Shown one piece after another: positions 1-7,171 of a DNA stretch of 26,004 bases. Under the pieces are notes generated by a model. The model saw nothing but the letters and a program-made list of their open reading frames with translations, was not told where the DNA came from and did not search any database. Origin of the DNA: CAG-307 sp964524125. GTDB taxonomy: Bacteria; Bacillota_I; Bacilli_A; Acholeplasmatales; Anaeroplasmataceae. The number at the start of each line of letters is the position of its first letter. Within the stretch, counting starts at the first letter, position 1. The translations under genes and the position numbers were made by a program. Where the stretch lies: NCBI GenBank assembly GCA_964524125.1, contig CAZGBY010000021.1:1-26004 (forward strand), given 5' to 3'.

Positions 1-1031
1 AAGCAGGAGCACTAGCTGCTAACTATCCATTTGCGACTATAGAACCAAATGTAGGAGTAGTAAACGTTCCAGATAAAAGATTAGATTATTTAAATGATAT
101 GTATAAACCAAAATCATTAGTACCAGCTTTATGTGAAATTACAGATATTGCAGGTTTAGTTAAAGGTGCATCTAAAGGTGAAGGTTTAGGAAATCAATTT
201 TTGGCAAACATTAGAAATTGTGATGCAATCTTAGAAGTAGTACGTTGTTTTGAAAATTCTAATATAACACATGTAGAAGGTGGAGTTGATCCTATTCGTG
301 ATGTTAATATTATTAATATGGAACTAATCTTATCAGATTTAGATATCGTAGAAACAAGAATTCCTAAAATAGAAAAGAAAGCACAATCTAAAATAGATGA
401 TGCACCTTTTGAATTTGCATTATTAAAAAGAATTAAAGAAGTATTACTTGAAGAAAAACCAGTAAGAACTTTAGAATTTACAGAACAAGAACTTCCATAT
501 ATTAAAAGATATGGATTCTTAACTGCAAAACCTATAATGTATATAGCAAATATGTCAGATGAAGAAATAGTAAATCCTAGTGATTCTATTCATTATAATG
601 CTTTAGTTGGGTATGCTAAAAAAGAAGGTAGCAAGGTAATTCCAATTTCTGCAGAAATTGAAGCTGAAGTAGCCATAATGCCACAAGAAGAAAGAGATAT
701 GTTTTTATCTGAACTAGGTATTCCTGAAGCTGGACTTAATTTATTAATTCGTGAAACGTATTCTTTACTTGGATATGCAACATATTTTACTGCAGGCGAA
801 AAAGAAGTAAAAGCTTGGACATTTAGAAAAGGTATGACTGCACCTCAATGTGCAGGTATTATTCACAGTGATTTTGAACGTGGATTCATTCGTGCTGAAA
901 CTGTATCTTTTACTGATTTAGAACAATATGGTTCTATGCAAAAAGTAAAAGAGGCTGGTAAAGTACGTCAAGAAGGAAAAGAATATATCGTTAAAGATGG
1001 CGATATAATGTTATTTAAATTTAATGTATAG
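1..1031 (+). CDS. ychF: YchF/Obg-family ATPase, 5' end missing
   Basis: The reading frame is open from base 3, so the gene runs off the left edge; about the first 30-40 codons, including the P-loop, are missing. The visible part starts with AGALAANYPFATIEPNVGVV, the typical YchF stretch just after the P-loop. It continues with DIAGLVKGASKGEGLGNQFL (DxxG/switch II region) and YIANMSDE, where the NxxE-type motif of YchF replaces the GTPase NKxD. The C-terminal TGS domain is complete (ETYSLLGYATYFTAGEKEVKAW onward, ending DGDIMLFKFNV). Members of the family bind ATP rather than GTP, associate with ribosomes and influence stress responses. A strong terminator follows directly, so this gene ends its transcription unit. 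The identification is secure; only the start lies outside the window. Confidence 0.96.
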   Translation, partial: AGALAANYPFATIEPNVGVVNVPDKRLDYLNDMYKPKSLVPALCEITDIAGLVKGASKGEGLGNQFLANIRNCDAILEVVRCFENSNITHVEGGVDPIRDVNIINMELILSDLDIVETRIPKIEKKAQSKIDDAPFEFALLKRIKEVLLEEKPVRTLEFTEQELPYIKRYGFLTAKPIMYIANMSDEEIVNPSDSIHYNALVGYAKKEGSKVIPISAEIEAEVAIMPQEERDMFLSELGIPEAGLNLLIRETYSLLGYATYFTAGEKEVKAWTFRKGMTAPQCAGIIHSDFERGFIRAETVSFTDLEQYGSMQKVKEAGKVRQEGKEYIVKDGDIMLFKFNV

Positions 1032-1036
1032 TTAAT

Positions 1037-1063
1037 ATGCAGGCTTAAAACCTGCATTTTTTT
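1037..1063 (+). terminator. Intrinsic terminator after ychF
   Basis: A perfect 7-bp stem, ATGCAGG paired with CCTGCAT, encloses a 7-nt loop and is followed by a run of seven T. It begins six bases after the ychF stop and separates ychF from the jet operon. Confidence 0.9.
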
Positions 1064-1159
1064 AAACGTTGAAATATATTAAAAATAATAATTTTATTTA
1101 AATTAAGCAGTTTTTATTTTGTCACTAATAAATTTATTTATCTAAAATATGGCATTTTA

Positions 1160-1188
1160 TTGCAAGAAATATGAAATTTTGATATAAT
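1160..1188 (+). promoter_or_regulatory. Sigma-A promoter for the jetABC-sepF operon
   Basis: TTGCAA at 1160-1165 and TATAAT at 1183-1188 are separated by 17 bp. The start of transcription would be near 1195, giving a leader of about 23 nt with the ribosome site AGAGGTG at 1206-1212 before the jetA ATG. Confidence 0.75.
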
Positions 1189-1217
1189 TATTATATTAAG
1201 TCAGAAGAGGTGTAGTT

Positions 1218-2663
1218 ATGGATTTATTTGATATTATACCAGATAATTTCTTTACGATTTTATCATCTAAAAATAAAAGATTATATGTAGCTTGTTTACT
1301 AGAAGCTTTTAAAATATATGAATTAGGTTCAATTTTAGGTACTGATAAGAAATTACTAGCAGATGAACTTGCTCACTATTTAGAACATCAAAACTTTATC
1401 TTAGATAAAGAAGATGAATCACAAGAAGATGACGAAGATGAAATAGAAGCTTTAAAATCTAAGAAAAGTTTAGCTTATTATGTACTTAGAAAAATGGAAG
1501 AATGTGGTTGGATATATGTTGATGTAAATATTGATTATGAAGAAATAGTTAATTTTACAGATGCAGGTATTACTTTATGTGATTCATTGCTTTCACTTGT
1601 ACCTCAATATACATATGACCCTTCACAAGATGATGATTTTCAAGATACAATGCCATATGCAAATACTGCTGAATATAATGGATATATCTATACTATTTAT
1701 TCTTTACTTACAAATCCAATTAATAGAGATTATCCAGTAATTCTTGAACAAGTATGTTCTAACACAAGACAACTTCTAAGAGCTTTAAGAAGGCTTGACT
1801 CAAGAATGAAAGATTATATTCAAACAGTTGTAGACACAACAGAAATAAAAGATCTTATTACAAGATTAATAGATTATAAAAATGAATTACTTGATAATAG
1901 TTATGTAAAACTTAAAACAGGCGATAATATTAATAAATATCGTTTAGATATTGTATCTAAATTAGAAGAGTATGAACAAAATAATGCAATTATGTATACG
2001 TTAATTGAAGATTATAAATTAAAGTATCGTTCTGTAATTGATGCAGAAAAAAGAGTATATCATGATTTAGATGATATAATTGATGTATTTAATTCTTTAG
2101 ATTCATTTATCTATGAAATTGACTCTAAAAATAAGAAGTATATTGATTCAACAATTGGTAAAATTAAATTCTTACTTACAGAAGATGACAATATATCAGG
2201 TAAACTAAATACTATACTAAAATATATTAAATTAGAAAACAAAGCAAATCATATTGATAATGCTATTACTACTGTAAATAAGATGTTTACTTTAAGACAA
2301 ACCAAAACATATAATCAAGAATCTTCTTTATATACACCAAGAGGTAAATATTCTCGTGTCGATAATCAAATGCTTGACTTATCAGAGTTTGATTTTGACA
2401 TTACAACAGAAGAATACTTAAAAGAATATGGACTTCCATATGATGAAAAACAAGTATTAAAATTCTTTAAAGAAAATGAACTTGATGGAGAATTAATCGC
2501 ATCTAATGTATGTAAACCTAATACAGATTTAGATACAGTTATGATGTTAATTTATACTTTAATATATGCTTGTGAACAATCATGGACAGTTACAAAACTT
2601 GAACATAGTGTAAATCATTATAAATTTACATTTACAGATTTTATAATTAAGGCTGGTGAATAA
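1218..2663 (+). CDS. jetA: JetA-like (MukF/kleisin-type) subunit of an SMC complex
   Basis: This 481-residue protein begins MDLFDIIPDNFFTILSSKNK, which resembles the N-terminus of the Firmicutes JetA family of Wadjet systems. The N-terminal part looks like winged-helix DNA-binding modules, with an acidic insert near residues 66-77. The middle (about 180-350) is helical and charged, as expected for a kleisin-type linker, and another helical domain ends the protein. In Wadjet and MukBEF complexes this subunit bridges the heads of the SMC ATPase. The start is supported by AGAGGTG eight bases upstream and a consensus promoter. The next gene follows with only one base between the stop and its chosen ATG. 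Assignment rests on the N-terminal resemblance plus the diagnostic order JetA-JetB-JetC; no search was run. Confidence 0.82.
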   Translation: MDLFDIIPDNFFTILSSKNKRLYVACLLEAFKIYELGSILGTDKKLLADELAHYLEHQNFILDKEDESQEDDEDEIEALKSKKSLAYYVLRKMEECGWIYVDVNIDYEEIVNFTDAGITLCDSLLSLVPQYTYDPSQDDDFQDTMPYANTAEYNGYIYTIYSLLTNPINRDYPVILEQVCSNTRQLLRALRRLDSRMKDYIQTVVDTTEIKDLITRLIDYKNELLDNSYVKLKTGDNINKYRLDIVSKLEEYEQNNAIMYTLIEDYKLKYRSVIDAEKRVYHDLDDIIDVFNSLDSFIYEIDSKNKKYIDSTIGKIKFLLTEDDNISGKLNTILKYIKLENKANHIDNAITTVNKMFTLRQTKTYNQESSLYTPRGKYSRVDNQMLDLSEFDFDITTEEYLKEYGLPYDEKQVLKFFKENELDGELIASNVCKPNTDLDTVMMLIYTLIYACEQSWTVTKLEHSVNHYKFTFTDFIIKAGE

Positions 2664-2664
2664 T

Positions 2665-3252
2665 ATGTTAGAATCATACGAAAGATTAACAACTGTACAA
2701 AAAAACGCTTTTAAAGATATATCAAATAAATTACTTGCATCTACATTCCTTGCAAGAGATAAAAAAGATAATAAAGATAACTTCTATTTTGTAGTATCTT
2801 TTAAAGAAGTATTTGATGAATTTTTTGGAATTTTAGGATATGAAATAAAACTAGATCAAGCACTAGGTGCTATCATGTTAAGTAGTGATTCAAATTCTGG
2901 ATACTTAAAACTTAAACGTGACGAAACTATTATTTTATTAATATTAAGATTACTTTATCATGAACGTTTAAAAGAAACTTCTTTAAATGAAAATGTAGTT
3001 ATTAGCATACAAGATATCCATGATAAATATAATTATTTAGAGATAAAAAAAAGAATAAATAAAACTGATTTAATATCAGCTTTACGTTTGTTCCGCAGAT
3101 TTAATTTAATAGAAACAATAGGTGATATTACTATGTCAAATACTAAAGTAGTAATTATGCCAACTATCTTATATGCAATTAATACTGAAGAAATTACTGA
3201 AGTATATAATACTGTATCAAGAATTGTATCAGAAGCGGGTGAAGATGAATAA
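2665..3252 (+). CDS. jetB: JetB-like (MukE-type, DUF4194) subunit of an SMC complex
   Basis: A 195-residue protein with the size and pattern of DUF4194/JetB proteins, which are MukE-like tandem winged-helix subunits. The stretch around residues 89-103 (TIILLILRLLYHERL), followed by NENVVISIQDIHDKY, is typical of the family. The protein would bind the kleisin JetA and help load the JetC ATPase on DNA. ATG at 2665 is preferred because GGTGA lies five bases before it; a GTG at 2656 is in frame and would add three residues, but it overlaps that ribosome site. The stop overlaps the jetC start as TAATG, so translation of the two is probably coupled. Confidence 0.78.
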   Translation: MLESYERLTTVQKNAFKDISNKLLASTFLARDKKDNKDNFYFVVSFKEVFDEFFGILGYEIKLDQALGAIMLSSDSNSGYLKLKRDETIILLILRLLYHERLKETSLNENVVISIQDIHDKYNYLEIKKRINKTDLISALRLFRRFNLIETIGDITMSNTKVVIMPTILYAINTEEITEVYNTVSRIVSEAGEDE

Positions 3253-6200
3253 TGAAAAAGTTAACAAAAATTAGATTAATAAATTGGCATTATCTTGCTA
3301 ATGAAACAATTCATGTTAAAAACAATGTATTACTTACAGGTCCAAATGCATCTGGTAAATCTACAATCTTAGATGCGATTACTTATGTAATAACTGCAGG
3401 CGATACTCAATTTAACTTAGCTGCTAATGAAAAAGGTAAACGTGACCTTCGTGGTTATGTAAAATGTAAGCTTGGTTTAGAAGATAAAGAATATTTAAGA
3501 GATGGTAATGTAGTTGGTCATATTTGTCTTGAATTCTATGATGAAACAGAAGATAAATATTTCTTATGTGGTGTAGTAATGGACGCATTTGGAGATTTAA
3601 CTCCAGTTAAGAGTTTATTTTATTATGCTGATAATGTAAGAATTTCTGATGATTTATTTGTAAATGTAAATAATCAAATTTATTCAACAGTTGAATTTAG
3701 AAAAGAAAATGATAAATTTGAATATTATTTATCAAAAAGAGATGCTAAAAGAGGATTTAGAACTGCATTTGGTTCTATAAATGAAGACTTCTTTAGAATG
3801 ATTCCTAAAGCTATGGCATTTAAACCTATTGCGGATGTTAAGGAATTTATTTATCAAAATATACTAGAAGAAAAACAAATAGATATTTCTCCAATTCAAG
3901 ATTCAATTCGTTCTTATAAGAACTTAGAACAAACTTTAAAGGTTATTAAAAATAAGATTAATGATCTTCATGAAATGGAAACTTTATATAAAGAAGTTTT
4001 AGAAATTGATGAAGAAAAGAAATATTTAGATTACTTATCTAAATTATTTGAAGTAGAAGGATTTGCGTCTAAAAAAGATGATTTAGAAACTCAAATAGAA
4101 ATCCTTAAAAATAAACGTCAATCTAAAATTTCTGAGCTTAATAGAATTGATAATTATATTGAGTCTTTAAATGAAAGAAGCAAAGAATTATATACTGTTC
4201 TTTCTAATAATGAAGATTTTAAAGCTGAAGAATACATTGATAAACAAATTAATCAAGTTAAAAATGAACTTAGAGAATTTGATGGTGTACAAGACAATTA
4301 TTTAAAGCGTGCTTCACAAATTAAAGATACAATCACAAGATTAAGAAGAGAAAATGATAATCCTTTATTTAAAGAATTTGCAAACGTTCCTCTTGCTAAT
4401 ATTGATCCTTTAATGATTCAAAATACTAAACAAGAATTAATTAAATTTGATAAAAAGTTCCAAGATGTAATTAATTCAAATTTAGTTGAAACTGGTAAAC
4501 TTCAACATAAAAAAGATGAAATTGTAAATAAGATGAATGAAGTTAAGAGTGCTATTGTTGGTTTAGGACAAAATAGACTTAACTATCCTGCGGATTTACT
4601 TGGAATTAAACAAGATATTACTGATGGATTAAAACGCAAATTTAATAAAGATATTTCAGTTCATATCTTTGCTGAATTAATTGAAATTAAAGATAAAGAA
4701 TGGGCTAGAACTATTGAATCTTATTTAGGTAATAGAAGATTTGATTTAATTGTTGAACCTTCATATTATGATGATGCACTTGAAATATTTGCAAGATGTA
4801 AAAGTAAATATCGTCTATTTGGGTTAGGTCTTGTTAATACTCAAGAAATGACTAGATTTAAAAACTATTCAGAAAATTCTCTTGCAGAAATAATGGATTC
4901 AATTAATCAAGATGCTAAATTCTATATTAATTATACTTGTGGTAATGTAATTAGATGTAATCATGAATATGAACTTAAAAAATATCAAACTGCAATTACA
5001 AATGATGGTTTAATTTATCGTGGATTTGTAGTTAGAAATATGAATTTAAATGTTGACCGTTTCATAGGTAAGGGAGCACTTGGTGAACAAACTGCTTATT
5101 GGAATGAAAAAGGTAACAAGCTTAAGATTGAATATTTTGAACTTACAAGTAAATTAAATTCTTTAGAAGACGAAAATAAAGCCCTACAAACATTTGAACT
5201 TAAGTCATTACTTTCATCACTTGATAAAGTATTAAGATTTAATGAACTTTCAAGAAGTTTATCTGAACTTAATGTAAAGAAAGCTTCAATTAAGAAATTA
5301 TCAGTTTCTGATATTGAAGATGAATATCAACAAACTCAACAATTAATTAAGAAAAATGATGCTCAAAAGATGCTAGCCAGTCAAGAAATTGGTACTATTA
5401 ATGGTGCAATAGAAAATTTTGAAAATGAAATTCAAAATCTTGAAGCAAATAAGATTACTATTCAAAATGAACTTACAACTTTGTTAAATGATAATCTTGA
5501 ACTTGAAACTAAAGCTAAAGAAGAATATCAAGATTTAACTTCACAAATGTCACCTCTAAGAGCATGTGATGAAATTAGATCTAGAGTTGCTAAATGTGAT
5601 TTGAATAAAGATAATTTATCAGAAGGTATTTCTAATAAACAAATGAAATATATTAATGCTTATGCATCTAATTTATCATTAGGTGTTAGTGAAATGCCAA
5701 AATTTATGGATGAATTAAATAAACTTGAAAAATCTACTTTAGTAGAAAAAGAAGAACAAGTAAGAAAAGCTCGTGAAACTGCTGAAATCATCTTTAAAGA
5801 AGACTTTATTTCTAAATTAAGAAATAATATTATGACAGCAGAAGCTGAAATTTCTAAAATTAATGATACATTAAAATCAATTAAATTTGGTAGAGATTCT
5901 TATGAATTCATCTTCCCTAAATCAAGTCAATATGCAGCATTCTATGATATGTTTAAAGCTGATACAATTTCTGATGGTAGATCAATATTTACATATGATT
6001 TTGAAGCTCAATATAATGAACAATTAGATGAATTATTTACATCACTATCTTCTGATGAATTAAATTCACAAGGTGCAATGAATAAATTTACTGATTATCG
6101 TACTTATATGGATTATGATATTAAGATTATCAATGAATTTGGTGAGTCAATGTTATATTCTAAAGTATTTAAAGAAAAATCAGGAGGAGAAACTCAAGTA

Positions 6201-6512
6201 CCATTCTATGTGGCAATTATCGCTTCATTTGTAAGAATTTATACTCAAAATAAATCAGCTACTCGTGATTCTATTGGACTTGTACTATTTGACGAAGTAT
6301 TTGATAAGATGGATGCTAATCGTATGAAATCAATGATGGATTTCATAACTACTATGCCACTACAAGTAATTATTGCATGTCCACCACAACGTACTGCAAT
6401 ACTTCAACAATATGCTGATACTACACTTGTAATGTTAAGAAAGAATAACAAAGCTTCAGTAATTCCTTTTGAAACTAATGAAGGTTATGAAGTATCTGGA
6501 GGTCAAGAGTAA
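3252..6512 (+). CDS. jetC: JetC-like SMC/MukB-type ATPase
   Basis: This 1,086-residue protein has the layout of an SMC-like ATPase. A Walker A motif GPNASGKST is at residues 30-38, an ABC signature SGGE at 977-980, and Walker B VLFDEVFDKMD with catalytic D1014/E1015. Between the ATPase halves lie two long charged heptad-like regions (roughly 230-440 and 620-860) around a globular part near 445-610 that could act as a hinge. The opening LTKIRLINWHYLANETI is typical of SbcC/MukB-like JetC proteins. It should form a DNA-loop-extruding complex with JetA and JetB. In known Wadjet loci a fourth gene, jetD, encodes the nuclease that cuts plasmids; none is found next to this gene in the window. One base after the stop the sepF start begins. 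Confidence 0.88.
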   Translation: MKKLTKIRLINWHYLANETIHVKNNVLLTGPNASGKSTILDAITYVITAGDTQFNLAANEKGKRDLRGYVKCKLGLEDKEYLRDGNVVGHICLEFYDETEDKYFLCGVVMDAFGDLTPVKSLFYYADNVRISDDLFVNVNNQIYSTVEFRKENDKFEYYLSKRDAKRGFRTAFGSINEDFFRMIPKAMAFKPIADVKEFIYQNILEEKQIDISPIQDSIRSYKNLEQTLKVIKNKINDLHEMETLYKEVLEIDEEKKYLDYLSKLFEVEGFASKKDDLETQIEILKNKRQSKISELNRIDNYIESLNERSKELYTVLSNNEDFKAEEYIDKQINQVKNELREFDGVQDNYLKRASQIKDTITRLRRENDNPLFKEFANVPLANIDPLMIQNTKQELIKFDKKFQDVINSNLVETGKLQHKKDEIVNKMNEVKSAIVGLGQNRLNYPADLLGIKQDITDGLKRKFNKDISVHIFAELIEIKDKEWARTIESYLGNRRFDLIVEPSYYDDALEIFARCKSKYRLFGLGLVNTQEMTRFKNYSENSLAEIMDSINQDAKFYINYTCGNVIRCNHEYELKKYQTAITNDGLIYRGFVVRNMNLNVDRFIGKGALGEQTAYWNEKGNKLKIEYFELTSKLNSLEDENKALQTFELKSLLSSLDKVLRFNELSRSLSELNVKKASIKKLSVSDIEDEYQQTQQLIKKNDAQKMLASQEIGTINGAIENFENEIQNLEANKITIQNELTTLLNDNLELETKAKEEYQDLTSQMSPLRACDEIRSRVAKCDLNKDNLSEGISNKQMKYINAYASNLSLGVSEMPKFMDELNKLEKSTLVEKEEQVRKARETAEIIFKEDFISKLRNNIMTAEAEISKINDTLKSIKFGRDSYEFIFPKSSQYAAFYDMFKADTISDGRSIFTYDFEAQYNEQLDELFTSLSSDELNSQGAMNKFTDYRTYMDYDIKIINEFGESMLYSKVFKEKSGGETQVPFYVAIIASFVRIYTQNKSATRDSIGLVLFDEVFDKMDANRMKSMMDFITTMPLQVIIACPPQRTAILQQYADTTLVMLRKNNKASVIPFETNEGYEVSGGQE

Positions 6513-6513
6513 T

Positions 6514-6861
6514 ATGGGTTTATTTTCTAAATCTAAAAAAGTAAACGAATATGAAGAGGCTTCTTATAATTTAAATAATGAAGAAGAAATTTCTTCAGCA
6601 CAAAGAACTATCTTTGAAGAAATAAAAGATGATGATCAAAGAGCTGCTTATTTAGTGGATCAAATGAAACTCGGTTATCCTTTAGTAATCAATTTTTCAA
6701 ATTTACCTATTATGGCAATTAATAAATTACTTGCGTTTTTCTCAGGTGCTTGTTATGCCGTAGATGGAAATATTGTTAAGGTTAAAGATAGAATTTATCT
6801 TTTTGCAAGAAAAGAAGAATTCCTTGATGGTTCTTTATCAGAACTTTTAGAACAAATTTAA
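6514..6861 (+). CDS. sepF: SepF-like cell division protein
   Basis: A 115-residue protein beginning MGLFSKSKK. The N-terminus is short and basic/hydrophobic, compatible with a membrane-binding amphipathic helix, followed by an acidic linker. The C-terminal half matches the SepF fold pattern: KLGYPLVINFSNLPIMAINK, then LLAFFSGACYAVDGNIVKVKDRIYLFA, corresponding to the usual 'G-pVvlnl...a-r-iDFlsG-yAldG-i-kig-iFl' pattern. SepF tethers FtsZ to the membrane and bundles it during septation. The true start is this ATG, with GGAGGT ten bases upstream inside jetC; the frame is open farther upstream, but that overlaps jetC and lacks the family N-terminus. Its position as the last gene of a condensin-like operon is unusual: sepF normally lies in the ylm/dcw cluster. 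Confidence 0.8.
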   Translation: MGLFSKSKKVNEYEEASYNLNNEEEISSAQRTIFEEIKDDDQRAAYLVDQMKLGYPLVINFSNLPIMAINKLLAFFSGACYAVDGNIVKVKDRIYLFARKEEFLDGSLSELLEQI

Positions 6862-6868
6862 AAAATAC

Positions 6869-6897
6869 TTGTAAGATTAATCAAAAATGTGTATAAT
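6869..6897 (+). promoter_or_regulatory. Promoter for the ileS T-box transcript
   Basis: TTGTAA at 6869-6874 and TATAAT at 6892-6897 have a 17-bp spacing. Transcription would start near 6904, just before the conserved T-box stem I, and only eight bases separate the sepF stop from the -35 box. The -10 is perfect and the -35 matches four of six positions. Confidence 0.7.
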
Positions 6898-6903
6898 CTT
6901 TAT

Positions 6904-7147
6904 AGAAATTTAATATAAACATTGATGAGTTAGACGGAAAATAGCGACTTATAGCGAGTTGGGATGGTGAAAGCCAGCAATAGTTATTTTTAGATCACTA
7001 ACAAAAATGAATATTCGATGAGGGTATTCCGTATTCCGCGTTAAGGAATAATGAGTGCTAAATATATTTTTAAATATATTTGGAATTAAGGTGGTAACAC
7101 GCTATTTGCGTCCTTTTATGATAATTTATTATAAAGGGACGTTTTTT
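6904..7147 (+). promoter_or_regulatory. T-box riboswitch (isoleucine specifier AUC) controlling ileS
   Basis: The leader has the recognised T-box parts in order. Stem I starts near GATGAG (6925) and carries a distal arm containing GATGGTGAAAGCC. The likely specifier codon ATC (Ile) is at 6994-6996, in the context TAGATCACTAAC. Further helices follow, then the T-box sequence AAGGTGGTAACACG at 7088-7101. The final hairpin (7109-7141) followed by T6 is the intrinsic terminator; pairing of the T-box bulge with the acceptor end of uncharged tRNA-Ile would favour the competing antiterminator. The specifier agrees with the downstream gene, which encodes isoleucyl-tRNA synthetase, so the logic is closed: uncharged tRNA-Ile turns on ileS. 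Exact helix boundaries were not computed. Confidence 0.92.
7109..7147 (+). terminator. Attenuator terminator of the ileS T-box
   Basis: CGTCCTTTTAT (7109-7119) pairs over 11 positions, one of them G-U, with ATAAAGGGACG (7131-7141), followed by six T. The left arm lies immediately after the T-box sequence, the usual arrangement for mutually exclusive terminator and antiterminator. Confidence 0.9.
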
Positions 7148-7171
7148 AATTTTAAAGGAGGAATTTAAAAC

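Noticed and set aside
1218..6512. Reading the jetABC genes as a complete Wadjet anti-plasmid defence system
   Set aside because: The nuclease gene jetD is missing next to the cluster and the neighbourhood is housekeeping, so a defence role is not supported by this window alone.
6469..6513. Upstream extension of sepF into the end of jetC
   Set aside because: The extension lacks the SepF N-terminal pattern, while GGAGGT precedes the ATG at 6514 by a normal distance.
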